42,374 nucleotides of DNA from Puniceicoccaceae bacterium K14 (GTDB taxonomy: Bacteria > Verrucomicrobiota > Verrucomicrobiia > Opitutales > Opitutaceae). Location of the stretch: assembly GCA_022538095.1 (NCBI GenBank), contig JAKYXN010000045.1, positions 1-42,374 of the forward strand. The letters are read 5' to 3'. The notes under the pieces are model-generated. The model was not told where the DNA came from and made no database searches. It saw nothing but the letters and a program-made list of their open reading frames with translations. Position 1 is the first letter of the stretch, and each line of letters opens with the position of its first letter. This document shows positions 9,207-18,297 of the stretch, one piece after another. The translations under genes were made by a program, and so were the position numbers.

Positions 9207-9226
9207 TTGGGACGAAAATAATATTA

Positions 9227-10531
9227 TTAAACGATCGATTCGTAGTTAGGATAATTAGGAGATCTGTTTTGACCGGTTAGATCTATTATTTGGATATTCG
9301 ATTTTAAATATTTTTCGAATAAATCGTTTGGACAATTATGGCCTAAGAACAACAGGTCAGACTCTAGTAAGTCTATTGGGTTTTCGCACATTAAGCGCGC
9401 AAGGTGAGGGAAATGTGCATCGATATACGCCTTGTTCTTGCCGACAAGGCGATTGATTTGAACATGTGAGTCATAGATATTTAGTTGATAGCCTTTCCCC
9501 AACATTCGCTCGGCAAGTTCAACTAATGGGCTTTCTCTGAGATCGTCGGTGCCTTTTTTGAACGCGAGCCCATAAAATCCGATGGAGGTCGCTTTATGCT
9601 TTTTTGTTAGGTTCACCACTCGCTCAATTTGTAGTTGATTACTTACCAAGACATTTTCAAGCATGGGTGTCTTTGCATTAGATGAGCGGGCAAGGGCTAG
9701 GAACGCTCTCAAGTCTTTTGGAAGGCAAGAACCTCCGAAGGCAAAACCGGGGCGCAGGTATGCAGGAGAAATATTGAGTTTAGTGTCGGTACAAAAAACG
9801 TTCATTACTGCTCGACTGTCGATTCCTGAACAGTGACAAAGCTGACCGATTTCATTGGCAAAAGTGATTTTTAAGGCGTGGAAAATATTATCAGAATATT
9901 TCACCATTTCCGCCACTTCTAGGGGAGTGATATGTAAAGGTGCATCAAAGTTTTCATACATGTCGAGGAGCTTGCGAGAGCAACCAGGCGTTGCCTCGCC
10001 AATAACGATTTTAGGAGGGTCATAGAAATCTTTTACTGAGCTCGATTCTCGTAAAAACTCAGGATGAAATATCACATTGAGATTTTCACCACTCTTAAGC
10101 CCTGAGGATTCTTCGAGTATAGGAATTATTATGTTTTTTAATGTACCTGGTAATACTGTACTTCGTAACACGAAAGTGAAAGGAGTGTTCCTTTCTTTGA
10201 GAGCCAACCCAATTTCTTTTGTGACAGCTTCGACATACTGTGTGTCGAGAGAGCCATCTTCACGGGATGGCGTGCCAACGCAAACAATAGCTAATTCAGA
10301 TTCGCTAATGGCGTATTCAGCATCAGTTGTAGTCACTAACTTTTCTGCTTCATTTGCATTTCTAATTAGGTCTTCGATTTGTTCTTCGATGATAGGGCTT
10401 TTCCCAGATTTAATAAGATCTAATTTTTGCTGAGATATATCAACTCCATACACTAGGTGGCCTTCTTTTGCAAAACACGCAGCAGTAACGACTCCTACAT
10501 ACCCCATTCCAAATACGCTAATTTTCATCAA
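9227..10531 (-). CDS. GDP-mannose 6-dehydrogenase-like nucleotide-sugar dehydrogenase (AlgD family)
   Basis: An NAD-dependent four-electron dehydrogenase converting a nucleotide-hexose to its uronic acid in the cytoplasm. The NAD-binding motif GMGYVG lies at 8-13. The catalytic cysteine is C269 in FGGSCLPKD, and VVRST/LPGT and NPEFLRE-like segments (HPEFLRES, 156-163) line the active site. Much of the sequence follows Pseudomonas AlgD from memory: GKSPI, VCVGTPS, EVAEMVKY, HALKITFANEIG, RPGFAFGGSC and GTDDLRESPLVELAE. This favours GDP-mannose over UDP-glucose as substrate, giving GDP-mannuronate. Length (434) matches. It stands beside a heparinase/alginate-lyase-fold gene, consistent with a uronate-containing polymer. 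UDP-sugar specificity is not excluded. Confidence 0.88.
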   Translation of the reverse strand: MMKISVFGMGYVGVVTAACFAKEGHLVYGVDISQQKLDLIKSGKSPIIEEQIEDLIRNANEAEKLVTTTDAEYAISESELAIVCVGTPSREDGSLDTQYVEAVTKEIGLALKERNTPFTFVLRSTVLPGTLKNIIIPILEESSGLKSGENLNVIFHPEFLRESSSVKDFYDPPKIVIGEATPGCSRKLLDMYENFDAPLHITPLEVAEMVKYSDNIFHALKITFANEIGQLCHCSGIDSRAVMNVFCTDTKLNISPAYLRPGFAFGGSCLPKDLRAFLALARSSNAKTPMLENVLVSNQLQIERVVNLTKKHKATSIGFYGLAFKKGTDDLRESPLVELAERMLGKGYQLNIYDSHVQINRLVGKNKAYIDAHFPHLARLMCENPIDLLESDLLFLGHNCPNDLFEKYLKSNIQIIDLTGQNRSPNYPNYESIV

Positions 10532-10560
10532 TTTATAATTTAATTATTTTTAAAAACCTA

Positions 10561-12729
10561 TTATGCCAGATTACTAAGTTGTGTTTGCGGTACGCAAACT
10601 TGCTCGCCTATATCGTTTAGGGTGATATCGTATTTTTTTGTTTCATCGCAACTAATTGTTATTTTATTGTGAGTGATCTCTGCCTTCGAAAGTGGTGGCG
10701 AAAAAATCGTTATGAATCTTTGTTTGGTCGAATTGGGAGAGTTCAAATTTAGAGACAACGCGTTTTCCTTTTTACCATAGTAGTTGGAAACCCAACCTTT
10801 AATAGTTTCGTCTGTTCCATAGTTAGCGTTTGTTTCAGTGTTATCGTTTGAGGAGAAGGTGTGAATAGTAAATTCTCCTTTACTTGTTTTTAACGAAAGG
10901 AGCGAACTATTCTTATTGGTTAATTGTAGTGTGTATTCAGTTTTTAGTAAAAGCCACTGAATATTGCTAGAAAAAGATGAAATACCCCATAAGTCATCCA
11001 CAACAACCCAGACATCCGTTGGGAGGTTTATGATTGATCGCCTATGAGTTGTTTTTGATTCTAGTCTATGATATCCATCATGTTCTCCAATTAGAAGAGT
11101 TTGTCCAAGACTTTCATCGTAGAATTTTTGCATCTTTGCACTGTGCCAATGCGTCCACATAAACCGGCCACCGTGTTGAAGCTGATCGATGCTATTGACG
11201 GATACAGTGTTGTGGGTGCTTGTTCCTTGTAAGGCATTTTGCCAAGGGTAGGAGCCATAGTATAAGTAAGTTCCTGCATCTAGCGCTAAGTTGAGACCTT
11301 GCCACCATAAGTCTAAGTGGAGGCAGTCTGCTTGAGAAGGGCGTTCGGTGAAAGATTCGCAATGAGTGAATGCCCAACTCGATCGGTCGCGAATTGTATA
11401 AATGCCCCCGTTTTTCAAGGACAATTCTTCTTGATGAAATGTGTTTTCAGGAGCAGCGAGGGCTTCTGCTCCGTACAACCAAAAAAGTTCTTCGTCCCAA
11501 GGACCAGCTAAGTTGATACGGCGTTTGTTGAATGCAAACTGAGATGATCCAGTGACACCTCTAAAATCCCGATAATCGCAAGTTGTAACTGGAAAGATTA
11601 AAGCGCCGTCATTAGACCCGAAATTAGGAACATAGCCTGATGAACGATCGATTACATTAAGCAAATAGTTGCTTGCTGCTCGAAGGCGTTGTTCAAGTTC
11701 TTCTGAAAAGGAATCGCCGTTTAGCTCTGCTAGTCTCCTAGCATACAGCATGTCATGTAACATGAGTCGATGGTAGTTGTGAGATTTTTGGCTAAAAGTG
11801 CCTTCAGGGTTTATTAAAGCACATCCTTCGCTTTCTAAAATAGTGAGTCCTTGTCTTCTCCATTCGTTTGCCTGCTCTAATTGAGGGAAAAGAATGCTTG
11901 TTACATAAAGTCCAACTCCTTCGGACAAGGAGTGGTTGTTGCGTTGGAGGTGAGAGTAAATATGATCTTTTGCAATCCGATCTGATTGAGCGGCGAAAAG
12001 GGATGCAAGCCAAGCAATTCGTTTCGGAGTGGTTGATGAAGCTGATTCTACCGCGGAAAATCCAAAAGCCCATGCCATCAACCTTAGTGCGCACTCTTGA
12101 CCGCACTTCCAGTGGGGTCCTTTATTGGGTGGGTTTTGCGCTGTCCAGCTTTCAATGTGTATCCAAAAAGTCTCTGCATAAGATTCATCTCCAGTTGCAA
12201 TGTATGCTCGCCCAAGAGTATAGCTACTTGCAAAGCGACCAGGTTCCCAAATGTATTTGATATCTCCCCACGCTTCACTGCGCATTGGTATTTTTGTCCA
12301 ATGGTCATTGAGTTGGCATTCTGAGTCTTTAAACGGGTTTAATCTCCAATTGGGTGGCAGGCCTAGATTCCCTTGATCAGTTGAAAAATAGGTAAAGAGC
12401 CCGTCTTTGATCAAATCAGCTTGGGATGTTAGTTGATGTAGCCCTTCCTCTTTAAGAATTGATAGCAATGGAGTACGCAGTTTTTCGGGATTCTTACCAT
12501 TGAAAAAGAACCTTGTACTACATTTTTCCCATTCTTCGTAGAATGCTTGAGGGTTAGAAAGGCTAAAATTTGGAGCCCATTTTTGTAATTCATCGTCTGC
12601 CCAATCCCGCGATGGAAGAAACGTTCTTTGCCAGCCGTATCTTACTTGCGCTTCGTATAATGCTCTTTGTAAGATCCACTTTAAGCCATATTCTTTGATT
12701 GATTGCTTTAGGAAAATTAGTGATTTCAT
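10561..12729 (-). CDS. heparinase II/III-family protein (polysaccharide lyase-like)
   Basis: Predicted polysaccharide lyase fold, with an N-terminal alpha/alpha toroid (about 90-400) followed by a C-terminal heparinase II/III beta-sandwich (about 430-700). Candidate catalytic segments are HLQRNNHSLSEGVG and SHNYHRLMLHDMLYARRLAEL in the toroid. In the sandwich CLHLDLWWQGLNLALDAGTY is followed by TSTHNTVSVN, the usual H-x-D ... D-x-G ... HNT pattern. No signal peptide is visible; the N-terminus is basic and amphipathic, as in relatives encoded inside exopolysaccharide operons. It probably trims or epimerises or cleaves a uronate-bearing polymer or intermediate, perhaps the product that depends on the adjacent AlgD-like enzyme. 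Activity is inferred from family only. Confidence 0.85.
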   Translation of the reverse strand: MKSLIFLKQSIKEYGLKWILQRALYEAQVRYGWQRTFLPSRDWADDELQKWAPNFSLSNPQAFYEEWEKCSTRFFFNGKNPEKLRTPLLSILKEEGLHQLTSQADLIKDGLFTYFSTDQGNLGLPPNWRLNPFKDSECQLNDHWTKIPMRSEAWGDIKYIWEPGRFASSYTLGRAYIATGDESYAETFWIHIESWTAQNPPNKGPHWKCGQECALRLMAWAFGFSAVESASSTTPKRIAWLASLFAAQSDRIAKDHIYSHLQRNNHSLSEGVGLYVTSILFPQLEQANEWRRQGLTILESEGCALINPEGTFSQKSHNYHRLMLHDMLYARRLAELNGDSFSEELEQRLRAASNYLLNVIDRSSGYVPNFGSNDGALIFPVTTCDYRDFRGVTGSSQFAFNKRRINLAGPWDEELFWLYGAEALAAPENTFHQEELSLKNGGIYTIRDRSSWAFTHCESFTERPSQADCLHLDLWWQGLNLALDAGTYLYYGSYPWQNALQGTSTHNTVSVNSIDQLQHGGRFMWTHWHSAKMQKFYDESLGQTLLIGEHDGYHRLESKTTHRRSIINLPTDVWVVVDDLWGISSFSSNIQWLLLKTEYTLQLTNKNSSLLSLKTSKGEFTIHTFSSNDNTETNANYGTDETIKGWVSNYYGKKENALSLNLNSPNSTKQRFITIFSPPLSKAEITHNKITISCDETKKYDITLNDIGEQVCVPQTQLSNLA

Positions 12730-12773
12730 ATGGGTTATTCGAGAAGCTTTAGCAATTTGGCCGTGTTAATGGG

Positions 12774-13337
12774 TTACCCACTAATTTCGCGTTTCTTGAT
12801 AAATTTAGCAGGCGTCCCACCCACGATATTCCATTCTTCGACATTTTTGAAAACAGACGCGCGCGCGCCGACAACTGCATAGTCTCCGATTTTGACTCCC
12901 ATGCTGATGAACGCATCAGTACCAACCCATGCTTTTTTCCCGATTCTAATAGGTTTAGAAATGAGTCTCGCATCGATTCTAGATACGTCGTGGCTTGTTG
13001 TACAAAGGTAGGCGTACTGGCTTACTATCGCGTTTTGTTCCAACGTAACTGAAGCTATATTATAGCATCTTGTGTAATCACTTAGGCTTGAACCTTCTTT
13101 CATCGAAAGGTTCCATGGAGCCCATATTGTAACGGTCGGAGCGATTGAGCTCGTTTTTGCGATCTTTCCGCCAAAGCATCTCAGTATCATTCTGCGCCAT
13201 CCTCGAAAGATGCGTGGAGAAGGGCGAAACAAAGTCAGCCATACTAATCCCCATAGACCTCGGGCTATTTTGTTTCTAATAGAGTGTTCGCTCCGGTAAA
13301 TGTATGAATTTTCGTGTTTAGGTTTTACTTCATCCAT
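12774..13337 (-). CDS. WcaF-like left-handed beta-helix acetyltransferase
   Basis: A putative colanic-acid-type O-acetyltransferase. The N-terminal 60 residues are basic and partly hydrophobic (GLWGLVWLTLFRPSP), then hexapeptide repeats form a left-handed beta-helix from about 65 to 180 (TVTIWAPWNLSM, AYLCTTSHD, IGKKAWVGTDAFI, VKIGDYAVVGARAS). It ends in the usual IVGGTPAKFIKKR tail. CTTSHD carries a histidine in the position expected for acyl transfer. Length (187) fits WcaF relatives. Its 5' end overlaps the stop of the CysE/WcaB-like gene by 8 bases. Together the two probably acetylate sugars of the repeat unit; targets are unknown. Confidence 0.88.
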   Translation of the reverse strand: MDEVKPKHENSYIYRSEHSIRNKIARGLWGLVWLTLFRPSPRIFRGWRRMILRCFGGKIAKTSSIAPTVTIWAPWNLSMKEGSSLSDYTRCYNIASVTLEQNAIVSQYAYLCTTSHDVSRIDARLISKPIRIGKKAWVGTDAFISMGVKIGDYAVVGARASVFKNVEEWNIVGGTPAKFIKKREISG

Positions 13338-13758
13338 GATTTTTTATCAACCTAGCCGGGCTGCCCGCAAATGTTGTATTTTCTGGAACGTTTGTGTTCA
13401 CAAAGCTGTTAGCCCCGATGATAGCATTTTTTCCAATTGTTATCTCTCCTACGACAACTGCTCCAGTTGCTATATAAGCGCCATCTTCGATCACGGGGAC
13501 TTTTATATCATTTCCTTTTCGTCCAATTGTTACATTTTGCCCAATCCAGCAATTATCGCCAATCCTTGCTCTAGAGTGTATAACCACGCCTAAGCCCCAA
13601 TATCCAAGAGTGAAATTTCTCCCGATTTCTGCAGAACATGGTAGATAGGTAGCGAATACTAAACGATTTAACCAGGTTATGAGAAAGGCTAATTTTGTTA
13701 GACCTAACCGATGAAGTTGATGGCCGATGCGATAGACTATTATTGGGGGGCTTTCCAT
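13330..13758 (-). CDS. serine-acetyltransferase-like (CysE/WcaB-type) hexapeptide acetyltransferase
   Basis: A small left-handed beta-helix acetyltransferase of 142 residues. The N-terminal part resembles WcaB/CysE enzymes that acetylate polysaccharide sugars: RIGHQLHRLGLTKLAFLITWLNR. The helix begins near 45, with GYWGLGVVIHSRARIG containing the likely catalytic histidine (about H61), NCWIGQNVTIGRKGND and IGKNAIIGANSFV, and a closing FAGSPARLIKN. True CysE has a longer N-terminal helical domain, so a role in cysteine synthesis is unlikely in this context. It lies 8 bases downstream of a GT4 gene and overlaps the WcaF-like gene, so it is an operon member. Confidence 0.87.
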   Translation of the reverse strand: MESPPIIVYRIGHQLHRLGLTKLAFLITWLNRLVFATYLPCSAEIGRNFTLGYWGLGVVIHSRARIGDNCWIGQNVTIGRKGNDIKVPVIEDGAYIATGAVVVGEITIGKNAIIGANSFVNTNVPENTTFAGSPARLIKNHG

Positions 13759-13766
13759 TTTACTGA

Positions 13767-14897
13767 CTAATTTATTCTAGAAAATGGGCCACCATCATTG
13801 TATGACCCTCTCTTGTCGGAAATGAATTCACAAAGTCGACGAGCGATTTCCTGAGTATTCCACTTGGACCAAATCTCTTTACAATTGCGGCTTAGTAGGT
13901 TGCGCTTTTGACTATCATCGATCAGGCTATGAAAAGCATGGTCGAGCTCACTGTCATTGCGGAAAATATACCCATTGAATCCGTTTTTTACTAAATGGCC
14001 TTCACCTGATCGAACACCCTCAGATAGGAGGGTTGGTAGCCCATTTGCCACTGCTTGGTTAACTACAACTCCCCAACCATCATATTCTGATGGAAGCGTA
14101 AATATATTTGCCTCAGCAAAAAGCTCGTCTAGGCATTCTTTGCTTTGGTTTCCAAGGAGCTCTAGGCGGATATTTGGAGGCAAGGATTTGGATTGTGTTT
14201 GTAGAGATTCACGGAGAGGCCCTTCTCCAGCAATTCGATAATCGATTTGTTTGTCACCATTGTAGCGAGATAGACTATGAAGGATTCTTTGAAAATTCTT
14301 ACGTTCGATCAGTTGACCAACTGAAAGTACTGATATGTTTCCAGATGTTTGTTTGTGCTTGTTTATTACATTGTATGCTGCTTCAGCAAAGCCGAACTTG
14401 TAGTACTGAACGCGAGTCATGCCGAGTTTCTGAAAATCCTCATGTGCTTTGAATCCTATCGCTAGGAATGCAATGCTTTCTCGGTTGTATATTGGTTTTA
14501 GGAAGAGTTTTAAAAATGGATTTGTATTTATTTTTTTGAGACCTTCACTGGCTATTACCAATCTTTTGTTTAAAAGGACAGCAATAGCGCCAGCCAATGG
14601 AAGCCAGGGAACGGATGCTCCGATGCCTAAAAGGAAAATATGGTCTGCTCTGAATGCTTTATGGATAGCCTTAAAATAGCTGATTGGGTTTTTTGATACT
14701 AACTGAGAATTTTTCCGAGTTTTCCAACCTAAGGCCTTTCTATGTTGAGGCATTTCGTTGAAGTAGTAGCAATGTGTTTCCGTTTTGTTCAGATTATCGG
14801 ATACGTCAAATATTGATAGAAAATGCGGATTTTCTATACTAGCGAACACGGAAATGCGAATTGGCCTTTTATACCCTTTCATGGGCGTTTGATTCAT
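13767..14897 (-). CDS. glycosyltransferase family 4 protein
   Basis: A GT-B glycosyltransferase with its nucleotide-sugar-binding Rossmann domain in the C-terminal half. Recognisable parts are SVGQLIERKNFQRILHSL (about 203-220), YRIAGEGPLRESLQ, and FTLPSEYDGWGVVVNQAV followed by NGLPTLLSEG, the E-x7-E-type region of GT4. The N-terminal domain begins IRISVFASIENPH. The gene start overlaps the polymerase gene by 29 bases from the first ATG; a second ATG five codons in (14882, MKGYKRP) would shorten the overlap to 14 bases and is equally plausible. Length (376) is typical. Donor and acceptor cannot be deduced. Confidence 0.88.
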   Translation of the reverse strand: MNQTPMKGYKRPIRISVFASIENPHFLSIFDVSDNLNKTETHCYYFNEMPQHRKALGWKTRKNSQLVSKNPISYFKAIHKAFRADHIFLLGIGASVPWLPLAGAIAVLLNKRLVIASEGLKKINTNPFLKLFLKPIYNRESIAFLAIGFKAHEDFQKLGMTRVQYYKFGFAEAAYNVINKHKQTSGNISVLSVGQLIERKNFQRILHSLSRYNGDKQIDYRIAGEGPLRESLQTQSKSLPPNIRLELLGNQSKECLDELFAEANIFTLPSEYDGWGVVVNQAVANGLPTLLSEGVRSGEGHLVKNGFNGYIFRNDSELDHAFHSLIDDSQKRNLLSRNCKEIWSKWNTQEIARRLCEFISDKRGSYNDGGPFSRIN

Positions 14898-16080
14898 AAT
14901 AGTTTGGGGTCTTGTACTTCAATGAATAGAAGATGAAATATATAAAGATGATAGAAGTGATGTTGCCTGTATTGAAAATAAGGTAATTTTCTGTCATTGC
15001 TCGCGTCATGTAGAAAATATAAAATCCAAATATATACTGTGCAGGTCTGAGCCTATTTCTAAATGCAATTTTAAAGACTCTGTAAGCGGAAATGCTGATG
15101 ATCGAAATCATGAGGCCTCCAATGATAACCCCTGTTTCAAGAATTGTAGTAATATAGCCGTTGTGAACTGAAATCCGCCCTGAATCTTTTCCGACAGCAG
15201 CACCAAGTAGAGCGTGATAAGAATCGCCTAAGCCGTATCCGAACGGTCTTTGTGCGATCAATTTTACACCTTCAACCCATAGGTTGAACCTGTATCCAGT
15301 TGTTAGCGAAAGATCATCCATTGCTGTTTGATCTGGCCTCAATATCTTAATGGCAAAAAACGAACGGATTATATCTTGAGCAATCCCTGAAGCAAATAGG
15401 GCGATTATGGCGACGGGGACAAGGCAAAGATAGATTGGTTTGCGTCCTTTACGCATATACCCAATGAAGCTTAGTGAAAGTGCCAGTGAAATCATAGCTC
15501 CTCGTGATACGGAGCCGATTAACGAGAGAACCCCAATTGCAAGGTAAATGTATCGGTACTTAGACTTCGAAAATAGCGAAAAAATGACTAAAGGACCTGC
15601 GTAAGTTGCCCAAACTTGGCCAGATTTTGTTCCGACTCCAAAATCCCCCCAGCCAACGGCGACTGAGAATACGAGAAAAATACTTAATGCAATGGGAAAA
15701 ATCTCAATCGTGGAAATAAGCAGATAACGTAGTTTGTCTTTTAATATTTCCATTAAAGAAAACAGGCAAAGCCATAAGCACCATGGCATGGCACTGGCCT
15801 TCGGATCCATGGCAAGCAGGCAATTTATGATTCCCAAAAAAGCGAATACAAGTATTAGATGAATAGAATTTGTTCGGAATCTGGCAAGCCCTAGGTGCGT
15901 TGTGGCAACCCAAACATAAGCGATTGAAGCCATAATTCCTAGAGGTAAAACGACCGATGGAATGGCTAGATGCCTTGCTCCCGCTATTCCAATCGCATAA
16001 ACACTCGCGAGGAGTAGCATTAATTGGTAGAATATTTTTCGTGAATAATAGTCTTCTCTGCCTGAGTATATTGTTTTCAT
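14869..16080 (-). CDS. O-antigen ligase/Wzy-type polymerase family membrane protein
   Basis: A polytopic inner-membrane protein with about ten or more hydrophobic segments, belonging to the O-antigen ligase/polymerase superfamily. The diagnostic part is a large periplasmic loop ending in GYGLGDSYHALLGAA and then SVHNGYITTILETG (about 315-330), which holds the conserved histidine. SVSRGAMISLALSL is the usual arginine-containing segment before it. Length (403) is normal. With two flippases, a PglC-like primer and Wzz in the same operon, the most economical role is polymerisation of lipid-linked repeat units. Ligase activity cannot be excluded from sequence. It is the only polymerase candidate in the window. 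Confidence 0.85.
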   Translation of the reverse strand: MKTIYSGREDYYSRKIFYQLMLLLASVYAIGIAGARHLAIPSVVLPLGIMASIAYVWVATTHLGLARFRTNSIHLILVFAFLGIINCLLAMDPKASAMPWCLWLCLFSLMEILKDKLRYLLISTIEIFPIALSIFLVFSVAVGWGDFGVGTKSGQVWATYAGPLVIFSLFSKSKYRYIYLAIGVLSLIGSVSRGAMISLALSLSFIGYMRKGRKPIYLCLVPVAIIALFASGIAQDIIRSFFAIKILRPDQTAMDDLSLTTGYRFNLWVEGVKLIAQRPFGYGLGDSYHALLGAAVGKDSGRISVHNGYITTILETGVIIGGLMISIISISAYRVFKIAFRNRLRPAQYIFGFYIFYMTRAMTENYLIFNTGNITSIIFIYFIFYSLKYKTPNYYESNAHERV

Positions 16081-16093
16081 CTTTGAATACGTC

Positions 16094-17161
16094 CTACCTG
16101 ACCAAAGACTTGTAAAAAGAAGCTAAGCGTTCTGAGACCACAGCCCAGCCGTGGTCCGAGTCCACTTTGTTGAAACATGCTTTGCCCATCTGGGCTGTTT
16201 GCTCATGAGACATGTTAAAGCCGATCTCCAAATTATCCTTTAGTTTGGATGTTGTAGGGTTGTAGAGTATTCCTCCTTTGGTCGGTATGGTTTCAGCAAG
16301 TGAACCGACTCGAGGTGCAATTATTGGGGTTGAAAAACTCATACTCAACACAGCAGAACCTGAATTTAGTATTTTCTTGAAAGGCAAAACGCAAAAATCA
16401 GCAGCATTAAAATAAAGCTGAAGGTCCTCCTCAGGGATAAAAGTTAGAATGGTTTTTATTCGAGGATCGTTCTTGGCAGACTCAAGTATGCTGGTTTGAT
16501 ACTCTTGAGTAGTCGGATTTCCGGCGATTACTAAGACATAGTCATCTCCATGTAATGATTTAAAGGAGACTATTAACTCTTCAATGCCTTTGTAAGGCTG
16601 TATTCTACCTATGAAAAGAGCTACTTTTTGCCTGGCGGAAATGCCTAGAAATGTTCTTGCCGTATCCCGGGCAGTTGTATTGGGGTACCAATCAATATAG
16701 TTGCCATGAGGAATTGTCACATTTGGTTTTGATTTAAGCAGTGGCCAGGATTTTGTGAGATTCGATTTGCTGCTTTCCGATAGATAAACTACGCCGGATA
16801 CGTTCTCAATCAATTTTTCGATAGCTTTATCTTCGAATGGAGAGAGCGGGTTGTGGGAGCGTTCGTTGTGTAATGTCCAAACAATGGGGGTCTTTTTTCG
16901 TAGGTTTAAATCGAGGCGATATAATAGCCATTTCAGGAGGGCTCGGTGATAGTTTGAACCTGAATAAAAAGAATGCGCCCAATCTAAGTGTAGAATATCG
17001 CAATTGCTACGGCTGGCTCTTAAAAGAGGGAGAAAATTGCTTTTAGGATAGGTCGAAACAGAAAGGCCTTTATCTAGAAGAGCTTGCCTAGTCAGCTCCT
17101 GATATGGGTTTTCTTTTCCGCCAAAAGGCAGGATACAAACTCTAAGTTTATCATTACGCAT
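16094..17161 (-). CDS. GT4-type glycosyltransferase
   Basis: A GT-B glycosyltransferase of 355 residues. The N-terminal domain starts LRVCILPFGGKENPYQELTR and includes ILHLDWAHSFYSG and TPIVWTLHNERSH, as seen in GT4-like mannosyl- or glucosyltransferases. The C-terminal donor domain has ALFIGRIQPYKGIEELI, YVLVIAGNPTT and DFCVLPFKKILNSGSAVLSMSF, followed by TPIIAPRVGSLAETI. The short inter-domain length and the LPFK...GS pattern distinguish it from the other GT4 proteins here. The 3' end of the next upstream gene overlaps its start by 8 bases. The sugar transferred is unknown. Confidence 0.87.
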   Translation of the reverse strand: MRNDKLRVCILPFGGKENPYQELTRQALLDKGLSVSTYPKSNFLPLLRASRSNCDILHLDWAHSFYSGSNYHRALLKWLLYRLDLNLRKKTPIVWTLHNERSHNPLSPFEDKAIEKLIENVSGVVYLSESSKSNLTKSWPLLKSKPNVTIPHGNYIDWYPNTTARDTARTFLGISARQKVALFIGRIQPYKGIEELIVSFKSLHGDDYVLVIAGNPTTQEYQTSILESAKNDPRIKTILTFIPEEDLQLYFNAADFCVLPFKKILNSGSAVLSMSFSTPIIAPRVGSLAETIPTKGGILYNPTTSKLKDNLEIGFNMSHEQTAQMGKACFNKVDSDHGWAVVSERLASFYKSLVR

Positions 17162-18293
17162 GTGCTAGGTAGAGGTCTTTGATTTTTTTAAGCATTACCT
17201 TTTTTGAAAAATTCATGGCGGCTTTTCGAGATTTGTTGATCAGCGATGGGTCATTTAATAGAGCTGGCATCATTTTCTCTATCGTATTCTGAAGCTGATC
17301 CGTGTTGTTGGGCTCCACTAATGCGGCGCAATCGAGTCCGTTTAGGATTTCAGGAATACCTCCGACGTTAGACCCTATTACTGGTGTTCCAGATGCGAGA
17401 GATTCAAGAATAGTTACTCCAAAAGCTTCAGCTTCTGACGGAAGTAAAAATAGGTGAGCACTTTGATGGAGTGCTTTAACTGTATCCCTGTTGGCCAATC
17501 CATGGTTGTGGAGGGTCAAGTCTTTTGCCTCTCTATTGCTTTGAGGAAGTATGTGAGCTTTAAATTCTTTTTCTGATGGGCCTGCTATGTCAAAACGCAC
17601 CGGGTATTGGATGCATTCAAGAGCTTTGATAGCACTTATAAGTCCTTTACGTCGCCAATTTGAACCAACGAACAATACGTTAAGGCTTGTGCCTTGTGTA
17701 AGGCGGGCTTTGGGGCTAAAGAATTCTGTGTCGACGGATTTGTGAACAGTTCGAATATGACATTCTTTCTCGGGTTTGTAGGCATCAATAATCGATGAGC
17801 GCGTGTGATTTGAATTGCATATACAAAGAGATCCATGATGTATGGCAAACGCTTCTTGTTTTCGTCTCCAATAAAGCGATACTAATCGCTTCGGTCCATC
17901 GCGTAGTAAAGTTTTAAGAGCTCGCTTTGGAAGCATTGCATTGTCATCGTCGTTAATTTGAAAAAAGCTAGTTAGCCCATGTTTAACGGCCGGCTTTCCA
18001 ATTTGAGAGATATTGAAATGGACAATTGGTTTTTGTTTTGCTTTTAGGGCTATCTCTAGGGACTTGCGGTTAAGTGCAGAATAAAATTCTCGAGATGTAT
18101 TTTGCTCACCAATATCGTGAACGATAGGGCTATTTATTCCCTTGGTCCTTGCCACTACTTCAAACTGTAAGTCAGGGTCGTCCTTAAATTGTTCAAATAA
18201 ATAATGAGCGTATGTGGCGGGTCCATTGGGAGATAGTCCGAGCTCTGGAGTAACAAAAATAATTGGCTGTTTTCTCATCTGGTAGTAAAACAA
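17154..18293 (-). CDS. glycosyltransferase family 4 protein
   Basis: A GT-B glycosyltransferase of 379 residues with a GT4 donor domain: NVLFVGSNWRRKGLISAIKAL, RFDIAGPSEKEFKAH and HLFLLPSEAEAFGVTILESLASGTPVIGS, where the two glutamates form the E-x7-E motif. The N-terminal domain opens IIFVTPELGLSPNGPATYAH, the glycine-rich acceptor-side loop. The first ATG lies 4 bases after the flippase stop; a second ATG five codons in (18278, MRKQPII) is an equally likely start. It overlaps the next GT gene by 8 bases. Role in the repeat unit is inferred from context. Confidence 0.88.
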   Translation of the reverse strand: MFYYQMRKQPIIFVTPELGLSPNGPATYAHYLFEQFKDDPDLQFEVVARTKGINSPIVHDIGEQNTSREFYSALNRKSLEIALKAKQKPIVHFNISQIGKPAVKHGLTSFFQINDDDNAMLPKRALKTLLRDGPKRLVSLYWRRKQEAFAIHHGSLCICNSNHTRSSIIDAYKPEKECHIRTVHKSVDTEFFSPKARLTQGTSLNVLFVGSNWRRKGLISAIKALECIQYPVRFDIAGPSEKEFKAHILPQSNREAKDLTLHNHGLANRDTVKALHQSAHLFLLPSEAEAFGVTILESLASGTPVIGSNVGGIPEILNGLDCAALVEPNNTDQLQNTIEKMMPALLNDPSLINKSRKAAMNFSKKVMLKKIKDLYLAHA

Positions 18294-18297
18294 ATTG

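Noticed and set aside
11804..12308. Several 60-130-codon open frames on both strands inside the heparinase-like gene
   Set aside because: All are out-of-frame shadows of a gene with clear family motifs.
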